Shown: positions 25,459-39,083, counted from the stretch's first letter. The stretch: 64,000 bases of DNA from Wolfiporia cocos (GCA_029448655.1 JACCLO010000006.1:2480001-2544000), one strand, 5' to 3'. The notes: generated by a model not told the origin, from the sequence alone. A program made the numbers and translations.

Positions 25459-26944
25459 ATGGTGAAGTTCCAGGAGATTTACCGCGATGGCTATACCACA
25501 ATTGTGCGTGATCGCTCGCCTTCGTCGCTGCCTCGGCTGACACGATGTGCAGGTGGGCAGGCTGAAAATCCCGACGGTACGCACGTCCTCTTCGCGTGCT
25601 CGCCATTGACTGACCCTGCCCAGCCCAACGGCCATGCGTTCATCCTCCGCCGCCTCGACACGGGCGCCATCAGCCTCACCACCATGTTCCGCGCCGCGTT
25701 CCCCACCGCGTCCGAGGAAGCGGAGAAGGCCGAGTCCATCTGGGTCAAGACGCACTTCGACCTCAACGGCACCAACAGGAGCGGCCGCTCGCGCTTCGCC
25801 GGCACCTGGATCACCCCCGAGGTCGCGCTCACCCTCGCGGGCTCCTATAACCTCGCGGACATCATCCCCGCCCTCGCGCGCGCCGTCCCCGACCCCAACG
25901 TCGTCTACCGCCGCTCCAGCAAGGCCGCGCAGCAGCCCACGCCCACCGCCTCGCCCGCTGCCGCGCCCGCCCCGGCCAGCAGGGAGGGCCCCGTGCCGAA
26001 GCGCCGCCGCGAGGCGAGCCCCGTGCCCAGCGCCACGACGGCCGTCGTGTCCGAGACGGTCGAGCGCGAGGTCATCAGCGTCGACATGGACACGGATCCG
26101 GAGCCGATAGTCACTGCCCCGACGCCGCCGCCCTCGGCGTCCCGCCTCTCCGCGACGACGCCCACCCCGCGCCGCTCGACACGCACGCGCAGCCCCGCGC
26201 CCGCGCCCGTGCCGACGCCCGCGCGCTCCCCGACGCCTGTGAGCGCGAAGCCCGCGCACAAAGAGGAGGACCCGGCCCCCGCGCCCGTCCCAGCGCCCGC
26301 GCCCGCTCCGGTCCAGCAGCCCCCTCCTGCTGAGGCGACGCCCGCGCAGAAACTGGGAGAGGTGACGGCGCCGGTCACGCAGTCGATGCCCACGCCGCCT
26401 GTGGACGCCGAGCCTGCCGCGAACGAGGGAGAGGTGGAGGAGCAGGAGGTCTCGTTCGTAACGTACGAGGGCGCGCTCGCGGGCCCGGCGCCGATGATTG
26501 CGGAGCAGACGATGCAGGAGGAGATTGCGGAGCAGAAGGCGCTCATTGAGCGGCTGAAGCGCGAGCGCGAGGCGCGCTTGAGGGAGGAGGCGGCGGCCAG
26601 GATAGCGGACACGGGCGACGCGGTGTCGTCGAGCGACGACGCCGGCGAGGTAGCAGGTGGGAGCGCGAAGCGGCCACGCGAGAACGAGGACGCGCCGTTG
26701 AAGTTCCAGTTTGCGGAGCACAAGGAGGAGACGGGGGAGCGGGCAATCGCAGGCAGCGCGAGGGCGCGCATCCTCAGGGACATGCCGCCACAGCGCAAGT
26801 CGCTTGCTTGGGGCGCGCTCGCGTTCGCTGCGGGCCTGAGTGCAATGTGAGCGTTTGTTCTTTCACGGCAATGGGTGACAATGAGCTGATGAGATTGGTC
26901 GCAGGGCATACTTGCCCGAAATTCAAGCATTTTTGCCGTTCTAA
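25459..26944 (+). CDS. Bqt4-like protein (APSES/KilA-N fold, tail-anchored)
   Basis: The conserved domain lies at about residues 15-140: VGRLKIPT joined to PNGHAFILRRLDTGAISLTT, then MFRAAFPTASEEAEKAESIW, GTWITPEVALTLAGSYNL and VPDPNVVYRRSSKA. It is followed by a long Pro/Ala/Ser-rich disordered region (PAPAPVPTPARSPTP, for example) and a coiled coil (EQKALIERLKREREARLREE). Two introns near the start (25504-25553 and 25577-25622) are needed for VGRLKIPT-PNGHAF. A third, 26847-26904, replaces the apparent stop and yields a hydrophobic tail WGALAFAAGLSAMAY ending at 26944. In fission yeast Bqt4 anchors telomeres to the inner nuclear membrane; the same role here is inferred. Confidence 0.8.
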
Positions 26945-27484
26945 GTCTGTACATCTGCATTACCTGGGAGGTTAGTGTCACGTCGTAGGTATCTGCCCGT
27001 TGTAATGTATGATCCTCATCCTTGCTTTTCGATCCTGTGCGCACCGCCAGCCAACTGCCTGGCGACCCGTTGTATAAATGACAATTACGCCTATCGATTC
27101 TCGGCGATGCATCCGCATCGCACGTACCTACATCTGATTCAAGTTTTGTTCTATCTCATTGCCCCGCATGGTTCTCACAATTTGTCACAATCTGCTATTC
27201 ACTTCACTTGGCACGGAGCTTGATCATGTAACCTTGCGTCGTCGAATGTCTATATTGCGATTCCTGGAATGATGTTGCGCGGTTGTAGGAGTAGCATGGA
27301 ATTCAGGCTGTCCAGCTTATCTGCGATTGTACTTCTCCGGTACGAGGCGGCAGATTCGTCGAGCACTGACCAATATATTTGCCCTTTTCTCGTAGCATGA
27401 TCATTCTCAAAGAGGGAACAGCGCAAGGGGGTGCAATAGGACAATTTCTAGCTTATGAGCGGCAAACAACAGGGAACTTCAGGC
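26945..27484. other. Convergent intergenic region before the PKS
   Basis: 540 bp between the 3' ends of the Bqt4-like gene and the PKS. No gene, tRNA or repeat is recognised. Confidence 0.5.
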
Positions 27485-30400
27485 TCATTGCAACAACAGA
27501 TCGAGTGCCTTCTTCATCTGTTCCGACACTTTCCCGACCTTTAAACAGTGATCAGCATGCGGCGAAGCATCGGTTAATATGGCCCTCACGTTCTGCGGCT
27601 CAAATGGCTCAAAGTGGTTCCCAGGGATATCCAGGTTCGAGACCGGTGCCTGTAGAATGTCTTCCCATCCGCGCACCGACTGATTACGGTCCGTTCTGTC
27701 CGCAAGGAACCCTGCCACTTCGGTGCCGAGGGAGTCGATCGGGTACGCCTCCCGAGAACTGAGCATGACGGTCCGTGGGGCGATACATCCACTGGCCGGA
27801 GATTGCGCAGGGTCGTACCGTGCGAGTGCCTTAGCTGCAAACCGCATCTGTGTGCGGACGAGTGATGCGTGCTTCCCGGCCAAGTCTCTGTCCTGAATGA
27901 CGGCATCGATGACATTGTCCGGGAGAGGGCTGCGCATGCGAGGATGCGGAGAATCGATGAGCAAAAGGCCTATGACGTGGACTCCACTGGCCGCGAGTTG
28001 ACGAGCGATCTCAAAGGCCACCACGCCTCCGAATGACCACCCTGGGAATTGCGTCAGTGATCAGTGGTTTCGTTCGAAGCCAGAGCCTACCTCCCACTAT
28101 GTATGCGGGACTGCTGACTGCCGCCTTGATCAGTCCGACGTAGTGTGTGGCCATTTCAACAATCCCGCCCTCCCACTCTTCTCCGGTCAGCAACTTCGGA
28201 TTATGAACACCCCATACTGAGACACCAAGAGATGATAAGCGCGAGTAAGGGTATGTCAATCCGCTGCCGTCATGAATGAGGATCAGGGGGACATCATTCT
28301 CCTTGTCAGATGTCTGCAATCGCAAGGGGTTCGCGCAGGCGTCATGTCTTTGTGACTGCAGCTCGACTATGGGAACCGGATGAGAAGGTATACCATCGGG
28401 GCGGGTGAAGTGCTTCTCCACCTCTCGTACAAGATCTCCCATAAACTCCCATTTGACGAATGAGCTAGGGCTGACGTTGAGAGATGGTAGGAGGGTGTTC
28501 AGACGGCTGGCCAGCTCGATGCTCATGAGGGAATCAATCCCTAGGTCGTCCAACCGCGATTGAAGCGAGAGTTGAGCACTGGAAACACCGCACGTTTCTG
28601 CAATTGCGTCTCTGAGGCGATCTTGGAGGCATTGACTAGTTACGTTCCCGCTTGCAACAGACAGATCTGAGAAATTCATTGTGTGCGTGTGTGCAGAGAC
28701 GGCTGCAATCTTTTCCGCGTTATTTGCTAGCAGGGTTGTGAAACCAGAGAGAGAAAGCTTCCTGAACCTCATTTTACCGATGCGCGCCACAATGCGACCC
28801 GCCCCGGAGTCTAGCTCGACCGCGTACGAGTCGGCCACAGCGTACGCCTCAGACATAAAACCGATGTTGCAGTACACGCCGTACATGGCGGACGCTTCTA
28901 TGGCGGATGGCAGGATTGTAACCTCCTCGGCTCGAACGCAGACGAATACATGTCCATCCGTGGAGCTGTGATTGAGCACGAAGCCCACTGCATGCAGCAG
29001 CGTATCCATGAATATTGAGCGAACCGTATGTTGAGAGGATGACGAAGAAGATGACTGGACCAGTGCATAAGCATGAACGCTGTCGGAATGCATAGTGATT
29101 GTCTTCATTGTTTGATAGCTGCTTGAATACTCTACGGTCCGGGAAAATTGTGAATAGATACTCTTTGCGTAGATGGTTTTCGTATCGAGAGCGCCGATAT
29201 GCAATGAGTCCATATGCCTTCTGACCATGTCCTGCCAACGCGTCAGTCTATCAACGATGTCGTCTCGAGGTCTTGCCCGAAATGTCCCTGTGCAGTGCAA
29301 CTGTTCGCGGTGTCCACCGGTAAGCGAGATAATTTTAAATTGTCCGGAAGAGAAATCAGCCCCTGCCCTGTGTATCTCAACTCTCATCGTCTGGTTAACG
29401 CACTGGACATATAGCAGTGGACTCTCGTAGACAACATCGAGCAGTTCTAGGGCCAGCTCTGAGTCGTACTCTTCCCTCAAGAGAGCTTGAGCAGTAGTCA
29501 ACGCAAGCTCATGATAGACGGAAGCAGGACAGAGGGCATATCCAGAAATCTTGTGTCCCGAAATGAGGCCTGCGACCGAGTCTATTCCCAGCTCAAATAC
29601 GGCGAGATTAGGAGTCGAAGAAGACAGTGGCTGGATATAGTCAGAAAGTACAGATGAGGGTGCCAGAGTGGATGTCGGAGGAGACGTGTTGATCCCACCT
29701 GTATCTTCTCGATAAGGTACCCAAAAACTGGTGCGAGCAAATGGATAAGAGGGTATGCTAGTTATCCGCGCCGACGGCGCAAGATCGAGGAATACGGTAC
29801 GCCAGTGGATGTCTATGGGTAGACAGTACGCTTGCGACATGGCGTTGCACAGAGCTCCGTGATCGGGGACGTTTCGCTGGAGGGTCTTGAGATAAATAGT
29901 ACGTGAAGAAGGGTCTGATGCCGAGCGAATCAGCGGCAGTGTGATCGGGCTCGGCCCAAACTCTATCCAAGCGGCGACTTCTGAAAATTCAGGCCGAGAG
30001 ACTAGGGCTTGAATACCATGGCAGAATCTGACGGGCTCTGCACAATGGCGAGCGAAATATTCGGAGGAGAAGCTCTTCGAGTCTCCGGGCGCGACAACCG
30101 TACCGTGAACACACGACAATACCGGAATAGATGGTGCAGTCGTCTTGATATGACACCCCATAGCGCGCAAGTCGTCAACGATTGGGTCCATCGCAGAAGA
30201 ATGGTATCCGTATGGGACGTCGACGCCGACGGTTGGATGCCCGACGCGTGCACAATATGACTCAAGCAGGGAGAGTTCTTCCAATTTGCCGGCAACGACA
30301 CAGCTCGCTGGGCTACAGCAGCATTAATTACAGTCTGTGATCGCTCGTAACCAAATAGCTCACCTATTATAGCATGCGATGGATAGCGATCGCAGTCCCT

Positions 30401-33400
30401 GATGCTCTTCAAGTATCGCTTCGACGGCTTCCGGTCTGGCCTTGACAACAAGCATGCCAGTATGGTTGGGTGTGCATCTTGTCTGTATCAACCTACCTCT
30501 CTGGGCCACTAGCCACAGTGCGTCGTCCAAGCTGAGAGCATCGGCGATGACGAGAGCCGCATATTCGCCGATGCTGGACGAAGCCATGTTATTATCATGT
30601 GATAACCCTGCACAAATCACCATCTCACCTGTGGCCAGCGAGCGCGTCAGGTCGTATCCCCCACGACATCCAGAGGGTTGCCAACGCATACTGCAGTACA
30701 AAAAGAGCAGACTGTTGTGCCTCCACGTCCAGAGATGCGTCATGCGCAGCTTGCTTCTGGAGAATATGGAGGACGCCCGAGAATCCCCAGGATAATAACT
30801 TGCGATGGCAACGATCGACCGTCCTCCGAAATGACAAGATGCTCTCATATAGGCCTACTCCCATCCCGAGATATTGCCCGCCCTGTCCAGAGAACACGAA
30901 AATGATTTTTCCTCTGAGCGAGTTGGCATCAACCACTCGCGCTCTCGAGAGACTGGAGCAGATGTCCTCTCTCAAGCTACTGTAGACGGAGATGCGATAT
31001 CGGTATATTTGTCTGCGCACGGTCGCGGTATACGCGAAGTCAGATAGGGAGGTGTTATCGCAGACGTCGCCGTTCAGCGCTGCGATGTACTTCAATCGCA
31101 GTCGCTCTAGTGCTTCCTCTGTCTTCGCTGAAAACCCGAGGAGGATGCTTGGCGAACTCGCTTCGTCCACCTTGGGAATCGAGGGCGGCTCCTCGAGAAT
31201 GAGAGCACTGTTCGATCCTGCCGCGCCGTAATTGTTCAGAACAGCCAGTCGCTTGCGACCATCGCCAAGATCTCCCCAACTCGTAGCTTCAGTGTTAATA
31301 CGCGTGTTGTCCAAAGCAAGGTCCGCTATCCGGGGGTTCAGACGTTTCACGGAGATGGCGGCAGGGATGGCCCGCTCGCGCATCATGAGCACAAGCTTTG
31401 CGAGGCTCGCCGCGCCAGAGGCAGCCTCTGCATGTCCGATATTCGCTTTCACAGATGTGACATACAGCGGATTGCTTTCCGCGCGCCCGACCGCGAGCAC
31501 AGCCCGCAGGCTCTCGATCTCCGTGGGGTCGCCCGCCTGCGTGCCCGTGCCGTGCGCCTCGACCACGCTGACTTCGTGCGGATGGACGCCGGCGGAGTGC
31601 AGGACCTTCCTGAGCAGCTTGACCTGCGTGTCGCGGTGCGGATGCGTGATCGAGTCCGCCGTCCCGGACTGGTTCACCTCCACGCCGCGGATGACACCCA
31701 AGATGCGGTCGTTCTCGGCGAGGGCATCTGAGAGGCGTTTTAGAACGAACATCCCGCACCCCTCTGCGCGGCAGTAGCCGTCGGCGGAGGCATCCCAGGG
31801 CTGACACTGTCCGGAGGGGCTGAGGAAGTGGGCTCTATCTAGGCCCATGTACATCTATGCGAAATCCGTTGAGCACCTAGATCGTTATCAGATGTGATAG
31901 AAAGCGCACATCGGGGCTTGTAATGACGTTCACACCGCCCGCGATAGCGGCATTGCAGTCACGGTTGGACAGTGCGCGACAGGCCTGATAGATCGCCACC
32001 ACCGACGAGGAACATGCTGTGTCGACCACCATTGCGGGTCCTCCAAAGCCGAGTGCGTACGAGACCTTGCCACTCGAGAAGGCAGGCATCGTTCCTGTTA
32101 TCCAATGACACGTCATATCGTGACGAACACCGAGTGCAGGAAGCTTACCAGTTGTATAGTATACATCGATCTCGTTCCGCAGATTTTGCACATAATCATT
32201 GGTGGCGAGGCCCACATACACGCCAAACGTCTCGGGGTCGAAGGTAGGCGTTGCATTGGGCACGTACCCCGCGTCCTCGAGCGCATGGTAGGCGACATGC
32301 AGCAGCACGCGCTGCTGAGGATCCATGCTCCGCGCCTCGCGCGGAGAGACGCGGAAGAACGCGTTATCGAAGACGTCGACATCGTCGAGGAAGTTCCCAT
32401 ACTTGGTCTTCAGCGTTCGCGTGGACTCATGAGCTGAGTTCGCGTATTTTGTCACACCGAATCTATGCGCAGGAATCTATGGATGTACAATACTTGGCAT
32501 CAGCATAACGGGGCGACAGTCCTGCACGCACCTCAGAGACGGTGTTTAGGCCAGTCTCGAGTATGTGCCACAGTGCATCAGCGTTTTCGGCGCCAGAGTA
32601 CTTGACTGCCATTCCGACAATGGCGATGGGTTCGTGGTTAGCCAACTGTGTCGTAGCCACTTCGGCTGATGGGCGAGGCTGGGATCCGCCCACCATCGTC
32701 GGCGGACAGCCGTGCAACCCTTGTGCTGCCATGCGCCAGAGACCCGCATCGGGACTTATGTTGACCGCACGTACGGATGAGGCCGCAATAGCAAGCAAGT
32801 TTGCTCGCGCGACCTCAAATGCCGTATCAAAGTTAACCGGATGCAGCAAAATCACGTCAACGATCGCTTCGACGAGAGGGATATTACGGGTGTGGCTGGC
32901 CCTCTCCATGAGGAAACCGTCAACAGGCGAGCGTAGCCGATGCTTGAGGCTTTCGTAGCTGGGCACACGAATATCTCTTCGCGTGATATCGGTCATCACA
33001 GCTGCCTTGATCGGCTGGAGCTCCGGCGCATGGAACAGAGCATGGATTGGCAGTGAATACGATGCGATAGACGTAGCTGGAAAATGAGTTTTCCTGAACT
33101 TAGACAATGCGTCGGATTTGCCAGACACCGTCACGCAGGTGGGACCCAGTACGGCTGTCAAATACACCTGAGTGGCATTTCTCTGCATGCGGTTAGAGAG
33201 CGCTATCGCGCGATGCGTATTGTTGGTGTACTGACCTGATCTTTGTTGTATTCTGCGATGGCCTCTTGAATCTCTACTCGCGTACAATCTGGTACAGACA
33301 AGCTCCAAGAAGATAGCTGATCAGCTTTGTTGATACTGGACAGCTCCGAGCATGCAAATTGCTGACACCGAAAACCAATCCAAAAAGCAAGGCGGACCAT

Positions 33401-33859
33401 GATAGCAGCGCTGTCTGGTATCAAAGACAGATCAGGAGACATCGGGATGACCGTGGCAGCAAGCATCCCAGAAGAGCACCCAAGCAGCTCTTGGGGGCAC
33501 GAACAAGAATCCCGAGTAACGCCCAGTCCTGGCTCGGTACGTTCAAAGCAAATGTAGCGCAGAAGCTGAATGAGAAAAAGATTGATCATAGCAACTACCG
33601 CGTTCCTTCGAGAAATCGGAACGACGTCCAACAGAGAAGTGGGCGTGCAAAAATGGTTGGGATCAAGACCTAGATCCTTGAGCTCCCCCGTGGCCAGTTT
33701 GTCGAGTTCCTCCAGGAAGGCCAGATGGCACTTCAGCAGGATTTGTTCTCCCAGTGCCGTAGATGAGTGGCATAGAGCGGTTTCTATTGTTCGGGCGTCA
33801 AATTGCGTCGCAGTCCCAAGCCCGTCAAAAAGATAGACATCTGCGCCCCTGCTCGCCAT
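27485..33859 (-). CDS. Non-reducing polyketide synthase (SAT-KS-AT-PT-ACP-TE)
   Basis: Iterative type I PKS making an aromatic polyketide. SAT: start [20 protein letters not shown], with GCSSG at residues 127-131. [20 protein letters not shown] (active Cys), [19 protein letters not shown] and [16 protein letters not shown] (both His). [16 protein letters not shown], with [10 protein letters not shown] formed across an intron. Product template: [20 protein letters not shown] (catalytic His) and [11 protein letters not shown] (likely Asp). One [18 protein letters not shown]. Thioesterase: [16 protein letters not shown] (GxSxG), LIDSPHP and PGNHFEPF. No KR, DH, ER or methyltransferase is seen. 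About eight short introns; roughly 2,000 residues. The layout matches basidiomycete orsellinic-acid-synthase-type enzymes. The thioesterase may release or cyclise the product; the exact product is inferred. Confidence 0.93.
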
Positions 33860-36190
33860 GGTGGCTTGCTACGTGAGTGCCAGAATAGAACGTCGCCCAG
33901 TCAATTGGATGCGCAGAGAAGACCTACGCAGCGTCTGCCCAGAGCTATCGCCAGAGCAAGGCGCCGATGCTTTCGCCGCCGGGCGTGGACGTGGGGGAGG
34001 GTGAGCAAAGTGAAGGGGTGGACCATCATCGACGAGAGCTCTCGTTATATGATTTCTGTGCGCGACAGGGAGCAAGAGTGGAATATTCATCTGGAAAGTG
34101 GACGTGTCGACTCGACATCTGGAAGTCCACTCGGAGTCGGAGGTGGTTCCACACAGAATCGGAGCGCCTGCTTATTCGGGACATGTTGATCTCGATCAAG
34201 CTCAAGTGTGGCGTACAGCTCCGACACGTCGGGCGTTCCGATCTGATCCCCCGCTACGTCTTCCACTTCTGTTCTGTAGTCTCGTATGCTAGATCGTAAG
34301 CAGTGCGTTGTGTAAGCATGTTTTAGCGTTTATCAAGAGTGTCCGTAATATTGTTGTCCGTAATAAGGCACAAAGACCGGAACGCTGACAGCACTCTATG
34401 CATTCTTCCCTGATTCACCAATGGCACATTCAAGACGGATCACTGGGTGACTTGACAGTTGTGCCTGTGAAAATTGTGCCTTGTGCGACAGACATAGTAA
34501 GGTCATTGGCATGAACCATACTGACTACGAGACTCTCATAGATTTATGCGATCTGGCAACAGCTCTGCAAAGCATCACTCTTGCTTCTCTACATCGTTCT
34601 ATAGCCATGAATGTATCAGTTCCATTGCTGTACGTCGTTATTCCCGATGATGAGAATACAATTTGGTGCTGAAACAAACATACAGCGCAGGACCACAGGT
34701 ACATGGAGGTGAGAGACACTACCCCAGCCAGCACCTGGCCATCCACGCAGAATTAGCGTCTAGGTCTGCTCAACAATCATGTACCTGCGCACCTATGATC
34801 CGACGTCCATACGCACCAGCCTCCTTAGCAGGTCGCACGAGCTCATCCGCGCTGGGGCGTGAGTTCCCGCGCGCTTCGCCTGCGCTCTGGTGCGACGCAT
34901 TCAATAGCACGCCAAGCTTCGTTGGCGTGTTCTCCGGTAGGATCGCGTCAGCTGAGGTTGCCGCACGTAGACACATGTCGCAGAACTACAAAACGCACAG
35001 CGACTCTTCGAGGGATTATCGCGTGCGCTTGTACAGCTGGAAGTACGTCGCCTCCACTGTGTCAGCTGCCACTCTATCAGCACATGAAGAAAGAGGGGAG
35101 GAAGGGGGTAATTTGAAAGCGTACCATGGACCCCCGAGAGGCACGGCTCCTTGAATTGGTCATCCTCTCCATTGTCACGCGGAGCTGCCCGTCGCCCCGC
35201 GCCGGGCGCAGCGTCTCCATTCTGAGGTCAGACGGCGTGTCCTTCGCGCCCAAGCACTTACATAAGGCATCTGAGCCGCGTCCCTTTGCTCCACCGCAGA
35301 GGGAACTGGCGCAGATTTGAGCATAGGCGAGGATGTTTGCGCAGATTGAAGTTTTCTGCCGGAACGCTCCTTAGATTGGCATGACGCGGGCGGTCACAAT
35401 CAGTATGTCTTGCCCTACGACCGCACGGAGGACAAAGAGGCCCGCATAGTTAGTGTGATCTCCGATCAGGCTGGGATGCGCGCTGGAGTTACTAAATCGA
35501 GGCTGAGAGATCCTGATCGAGGAGGCATCGATCACTACTTTTTGTTTTTTTGTATACATTTGTATCCCGCGTATTCATCGATCACTACTACCGCGAACAT
35601 CTGAACCGGGCCGCCAGCGGCCAGTATCGTTATATTCATCCTTGAATGTTACAGCAAGTGAAGGCCGAAGACCGGTGACCAGTAACCCGACCCTATGGTG
35701 CAGGACGGGCTAGCAAGGAGTCCACCAGCCAGTATGTGAAACACGGTGTCATGGCATCGTAGAATGCATCCGTCACGGAGGCTAGACGTCATCGATTTAT
35801 CAGTCAAGAACATGAAGTTACTATAACTGACATGGCGCCAGGGCGCAATGCATTCTCGCACACAATAGCCGCCAGCAGACCGGTTCATACAGTTGCCCGT
35901 TTGGCGTAGATGGAGCGATGAGTGACCCATACTCATTTCAAGTGCGTAGACGTACTTCCCGATACCGTCGCATTTTTTGAGGGCGCTTGGTTGCTTCAGC
36001 GCCATTCATTCGTTGACGGTTAGACCCCAGCCTACTTCAGAGGGTCAGGAAGCAGAAACTCTCGAATCCGCATGATATTCAGTGCCTCTGCTCCTCACCC
36101 TTAAAACACTATGTTATATCCAGTCAACGTAAACATATAAAACGGCAACGATTTTTGCGTCAAACGTCCAACCCCTCCTCCCCCAGAAAC
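33860..36190. promoter_or_regulatory. Divergent intergenic region, PKS / P450
   Basis: 2.3 kb between the divergent PKS and P450 starts, the natural site for shared control of the pair. TATAAAA lies at 36136-36142, about 50 nt before the P450 ATG. Several open frames cross it (33803-34189 and 34663-35154, for example), but none shows a domain. No transcription-factor gene was found here. Confidence 0.45.
36136..36142 (+). promoter_or_regulatory. TATA box of the P450 gene
   Basis: TATAAAA about 50 nt upstream of the chosen ATG at 36191. Position and sequence fit; function is inferred. Confidence 0.5.
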
Positions 36191-38553
36191 ATGGAAACGG
36201 GCACTTACCTCCTCATACAATGCCTCGCGATTGCGATATTGACGTCCACCGCATGGAACTTTATTCGATGGATCACAGCTCGCTCACCCTTGGATAATAT
36301 CCCAGGTCCGAGCTCCCCTTCGTTCTGGACAGGTGAGATCCCGCTTGAGTCAACAGCTGTGTGGCTTATCCTCCCTCGGACGCTAAGGACACCTACCGCA
36401 TTTCTTTGGTCGTCATGGAACTCAATTTCAGTCCGATGTTGCCGAGAAATATGGTCCAGTTGTGAAGATGCGGGGTGGGCTGGGTGTGAGCACCCTATTC
36501 AGTCCTGACTTAATGCCTCAGCTCAGCCAGCCACACAGCGACCTCTCCTATATGTATACGACCCGAAGGCACTCCACACGATGCTAATAAGAGAACAACG
36601 TGTCTACGAAGAAGAGGATTTGTTTGTCAAGTACGCTGAGACATTATCCTGAATGTACAGATTGATGACGGACCTAAACACCTCAGAAGCAATTACTTGT
36701 TGTTCGGACCTGGCCTCATCTCCACTCTTGGTACGGTCACGCTTATGTTATATTGGGAATAGAATGGACATCGACGCCACTTGATTGCAGGGGATCAGCA
36801 TCGGAAGCAGCGAAGGATGTTGAACCCAGTATTCTCTGTCAACAATATGCGCCACATGACGCCTACATTTTACAGCATTGCATACAAGGTAATTTCACGC
36901 TGTATGTGTGCATTGAGTGCTCATGGTGTAGCTTCGAGACGCACTACAAGAGAGATTGAGCAACGGCTCACGAGAGTTAGATATGTTGAACTGGATGGGA
37001 CGTGCCTCGTTAGAGACAATTGCGCAGGCCGGTCTTGGGTGTTCTCTCGATCCCTTGATACATGACGAGGCGGACGAGTATGCCGACACGATCAAAGCCA
37101 TAATGTGGGTAATTGTTCTGGAATGATGTGCTACGTCATTGACGCATTCTTGACCTCAGGCCGACGTTCTCCCAATTGACGATGCTACGCCAACTGCTAC
37201 CGTACGTGTGGCAGCTTGGTCCTAAATGGTTGCAACGAAGGGTAGTGGAACTGCTTCCGTCGCCCCAGCTGAAGAAGATGACGAAGCTCGTTGACTGCAT
37301 TGAGGCAAGATCTATCAAGATCTATGATGCGAAGAAGGTCGCTCTGGAGCAGGGAGACGACGCTGTGGCTCAACAGATAGCAGAGCGCAAGGATATCATG
37401 AGCATCCTCAGTAAGCCAATCGCGACATAGCAAATCACGAGGTAGATATTGACCGCTCCTTTTTGAAGTGAGGGCCAATCAGGCAGCGTCCGAAAAGGAT
37501 CGACTGTCAGAGGAAGAGATGATTGCTCAGATGTCGTGAGTGGCTCGACCCTGGGTTGTGGCGCGTAGTAATAAGTGGCTGTCACATAGAACCTTTTTGT
37601 TTGCGGGTATGGACACGACGTCCAATATACTCTCCAAAGTTATAGATCGCCTCACAGAGCGCCCCGATATACAGACGAAACTGCGTGAAGAAGTCACTAA
37701 GGCATTTCATGATGGCGACCTCGAATATGATCAGTTGGTACAACTGCCATACCTCGATGCGGTATGCAGGGAGGCACTCCGTCTGTAAGCGTCATCGGGA
37801 GCGCCAACGTGCAAGTCCCCTTGATTTCTGGCCCGTCAATGCTGATTTTATGTTGTCAGAGACGCCCCAGCCAACATTATCAGTCGTCAGTACGTTAGAG
37901 TTCCCTCATCCACTCGCTTCTGTTCACTGACACCGTCTACAAGGCCTACCCAAGATGTCGTCCTCCCGTTGTCCAAGCCCATTCGCGGGCTGGATGGGAC
38001 ATGGATGCAGGAAGTTCCCATACCTCGCGGTACTAGTCTGTTTATGGGAATATGGGGGAGTAACAGAAACAAGGAACTGTGGGGTGACGATGCTATGGAA
38101 TGGAAACCAGAGCGATGGCTTTCACCGCTTCCTAGAGCGCTCGTAGATGCTCCAATCCCTGGAGTGGCCACTCACCTGTAAGCTGGCTCTCATCTCGGCT
38201 ATCACCTCTCTTAACGGATATTGCACGATAGGATGACATTCATTGGAGGGGGTCGATCCTGCATGTAAGTTCAAAGCATCGAGACTTCAAAGATAAATGG
38301 TGTCGCTGATCCACATTGACCTAGCGGATTCAAGTTTGCCGAGCTGAACATGAGTGAGCGGAGCTCAATACAACGATCATATAGCACCGCTGACGTAGAT
38401 TGTGCAGAGGTCATTCTCTCGGTGCTCATCAGGGCATTCAAGTTCGAGTCTTCAGGGAAACCAATAGTATGGAATGTTGGATTAGTGCGATATCCGACTG
38501 TGGGGACGGAGAGTAATGTGGCCGAGCTGCCAATCAATGTGGGCCTAGTCTGA
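36191..38553 (+). CDS. Cytochrome P450 monooxygenase beside the PKS
   Basis: Membrane-anchored P450. The N-terminal anchor is METGTYLLIQCLAIAILTST, then a Pro-rich hinge NIPGPSSPSFWTG. Splicing gives GHLPHFFGRHGTQFQSDVAE. The conserved C-helix region reads DQHRKQRRMLNPVFSVNNMR. The I-helix motif is FLFAGMDTTSN, the K-helix ExxR is DAVCREALRL, the PERF-type motif is WKPERWL, and the heme loop is FIGGGRSCIG with its Cys ligand (split by an intron after ATHL). About eleven short introns; the last (from 38352, GTGAGC...CAG) joins FAELNM to VILSVLIRAFKFE. It is divergent from the PKS, so it probably oxidises the polyketide. The CYP family number cannot be assigned by eye. Confidence 0.9.
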
Positions 38554-39083
38554 GCGTTCGGCTTACATGGGGCGTCGGTCCTCGGTGTCTTGAGTTATGC
38601 TAGTATTGGCATGAACCGCTTTAATTAAAGAGGGTCAGCTGAGCAGGTCCGACCAATTCTCCCGACGTGCTGATACTCGAAATCAGGGAAACGAGAGATA
38701 TCAGCGCATACTGCGGAGTCGTAAGTTGTGCAGTGGTTCAAAAAGTGGCCACCGCAATACGGCAAGGCCAGATAAGTCAACCTGAATGTCGTAGACGCAC
38801 ATTCGCATCTCGGAAGCTTACATTACTGCCTAAGATGGCAGGCAAGACATCATGTGGATTGCGTTGACTTGAGGGCCATCGATGAGATGATCTTGATCGA
38901 ATCGATCGGAGAGCTTGGTTCGGGATATCAAACACTTCTATGATAGCTCAACTGCTTCATGGCGATTTGATTCCAATTTACATATATATTGACATTGAAA
39001 GAAGTTACAATTTACCAGTATTGTACAAAGACAAAGTGGTGGGTGAACCGTGGGCCGACTGGGGCTCGCGACGACGTGGCCCG
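38554..39083. other. Spacer between the P450 gene and transposons
   Basis: About 530 bp with no recognised gene or repeat. Confidence 0.5.

Noticed and set aside
25420..26721. Long minus-strand Arg/Gly-rich frame
   Set aside because: Antisense of the GC-rich, low-complexity region of the Bqt4-like gene.
34663..35154. A third gene between PKS and P450
   Set aside because: Open frame only; no domain, intron pattern or start context to support it.
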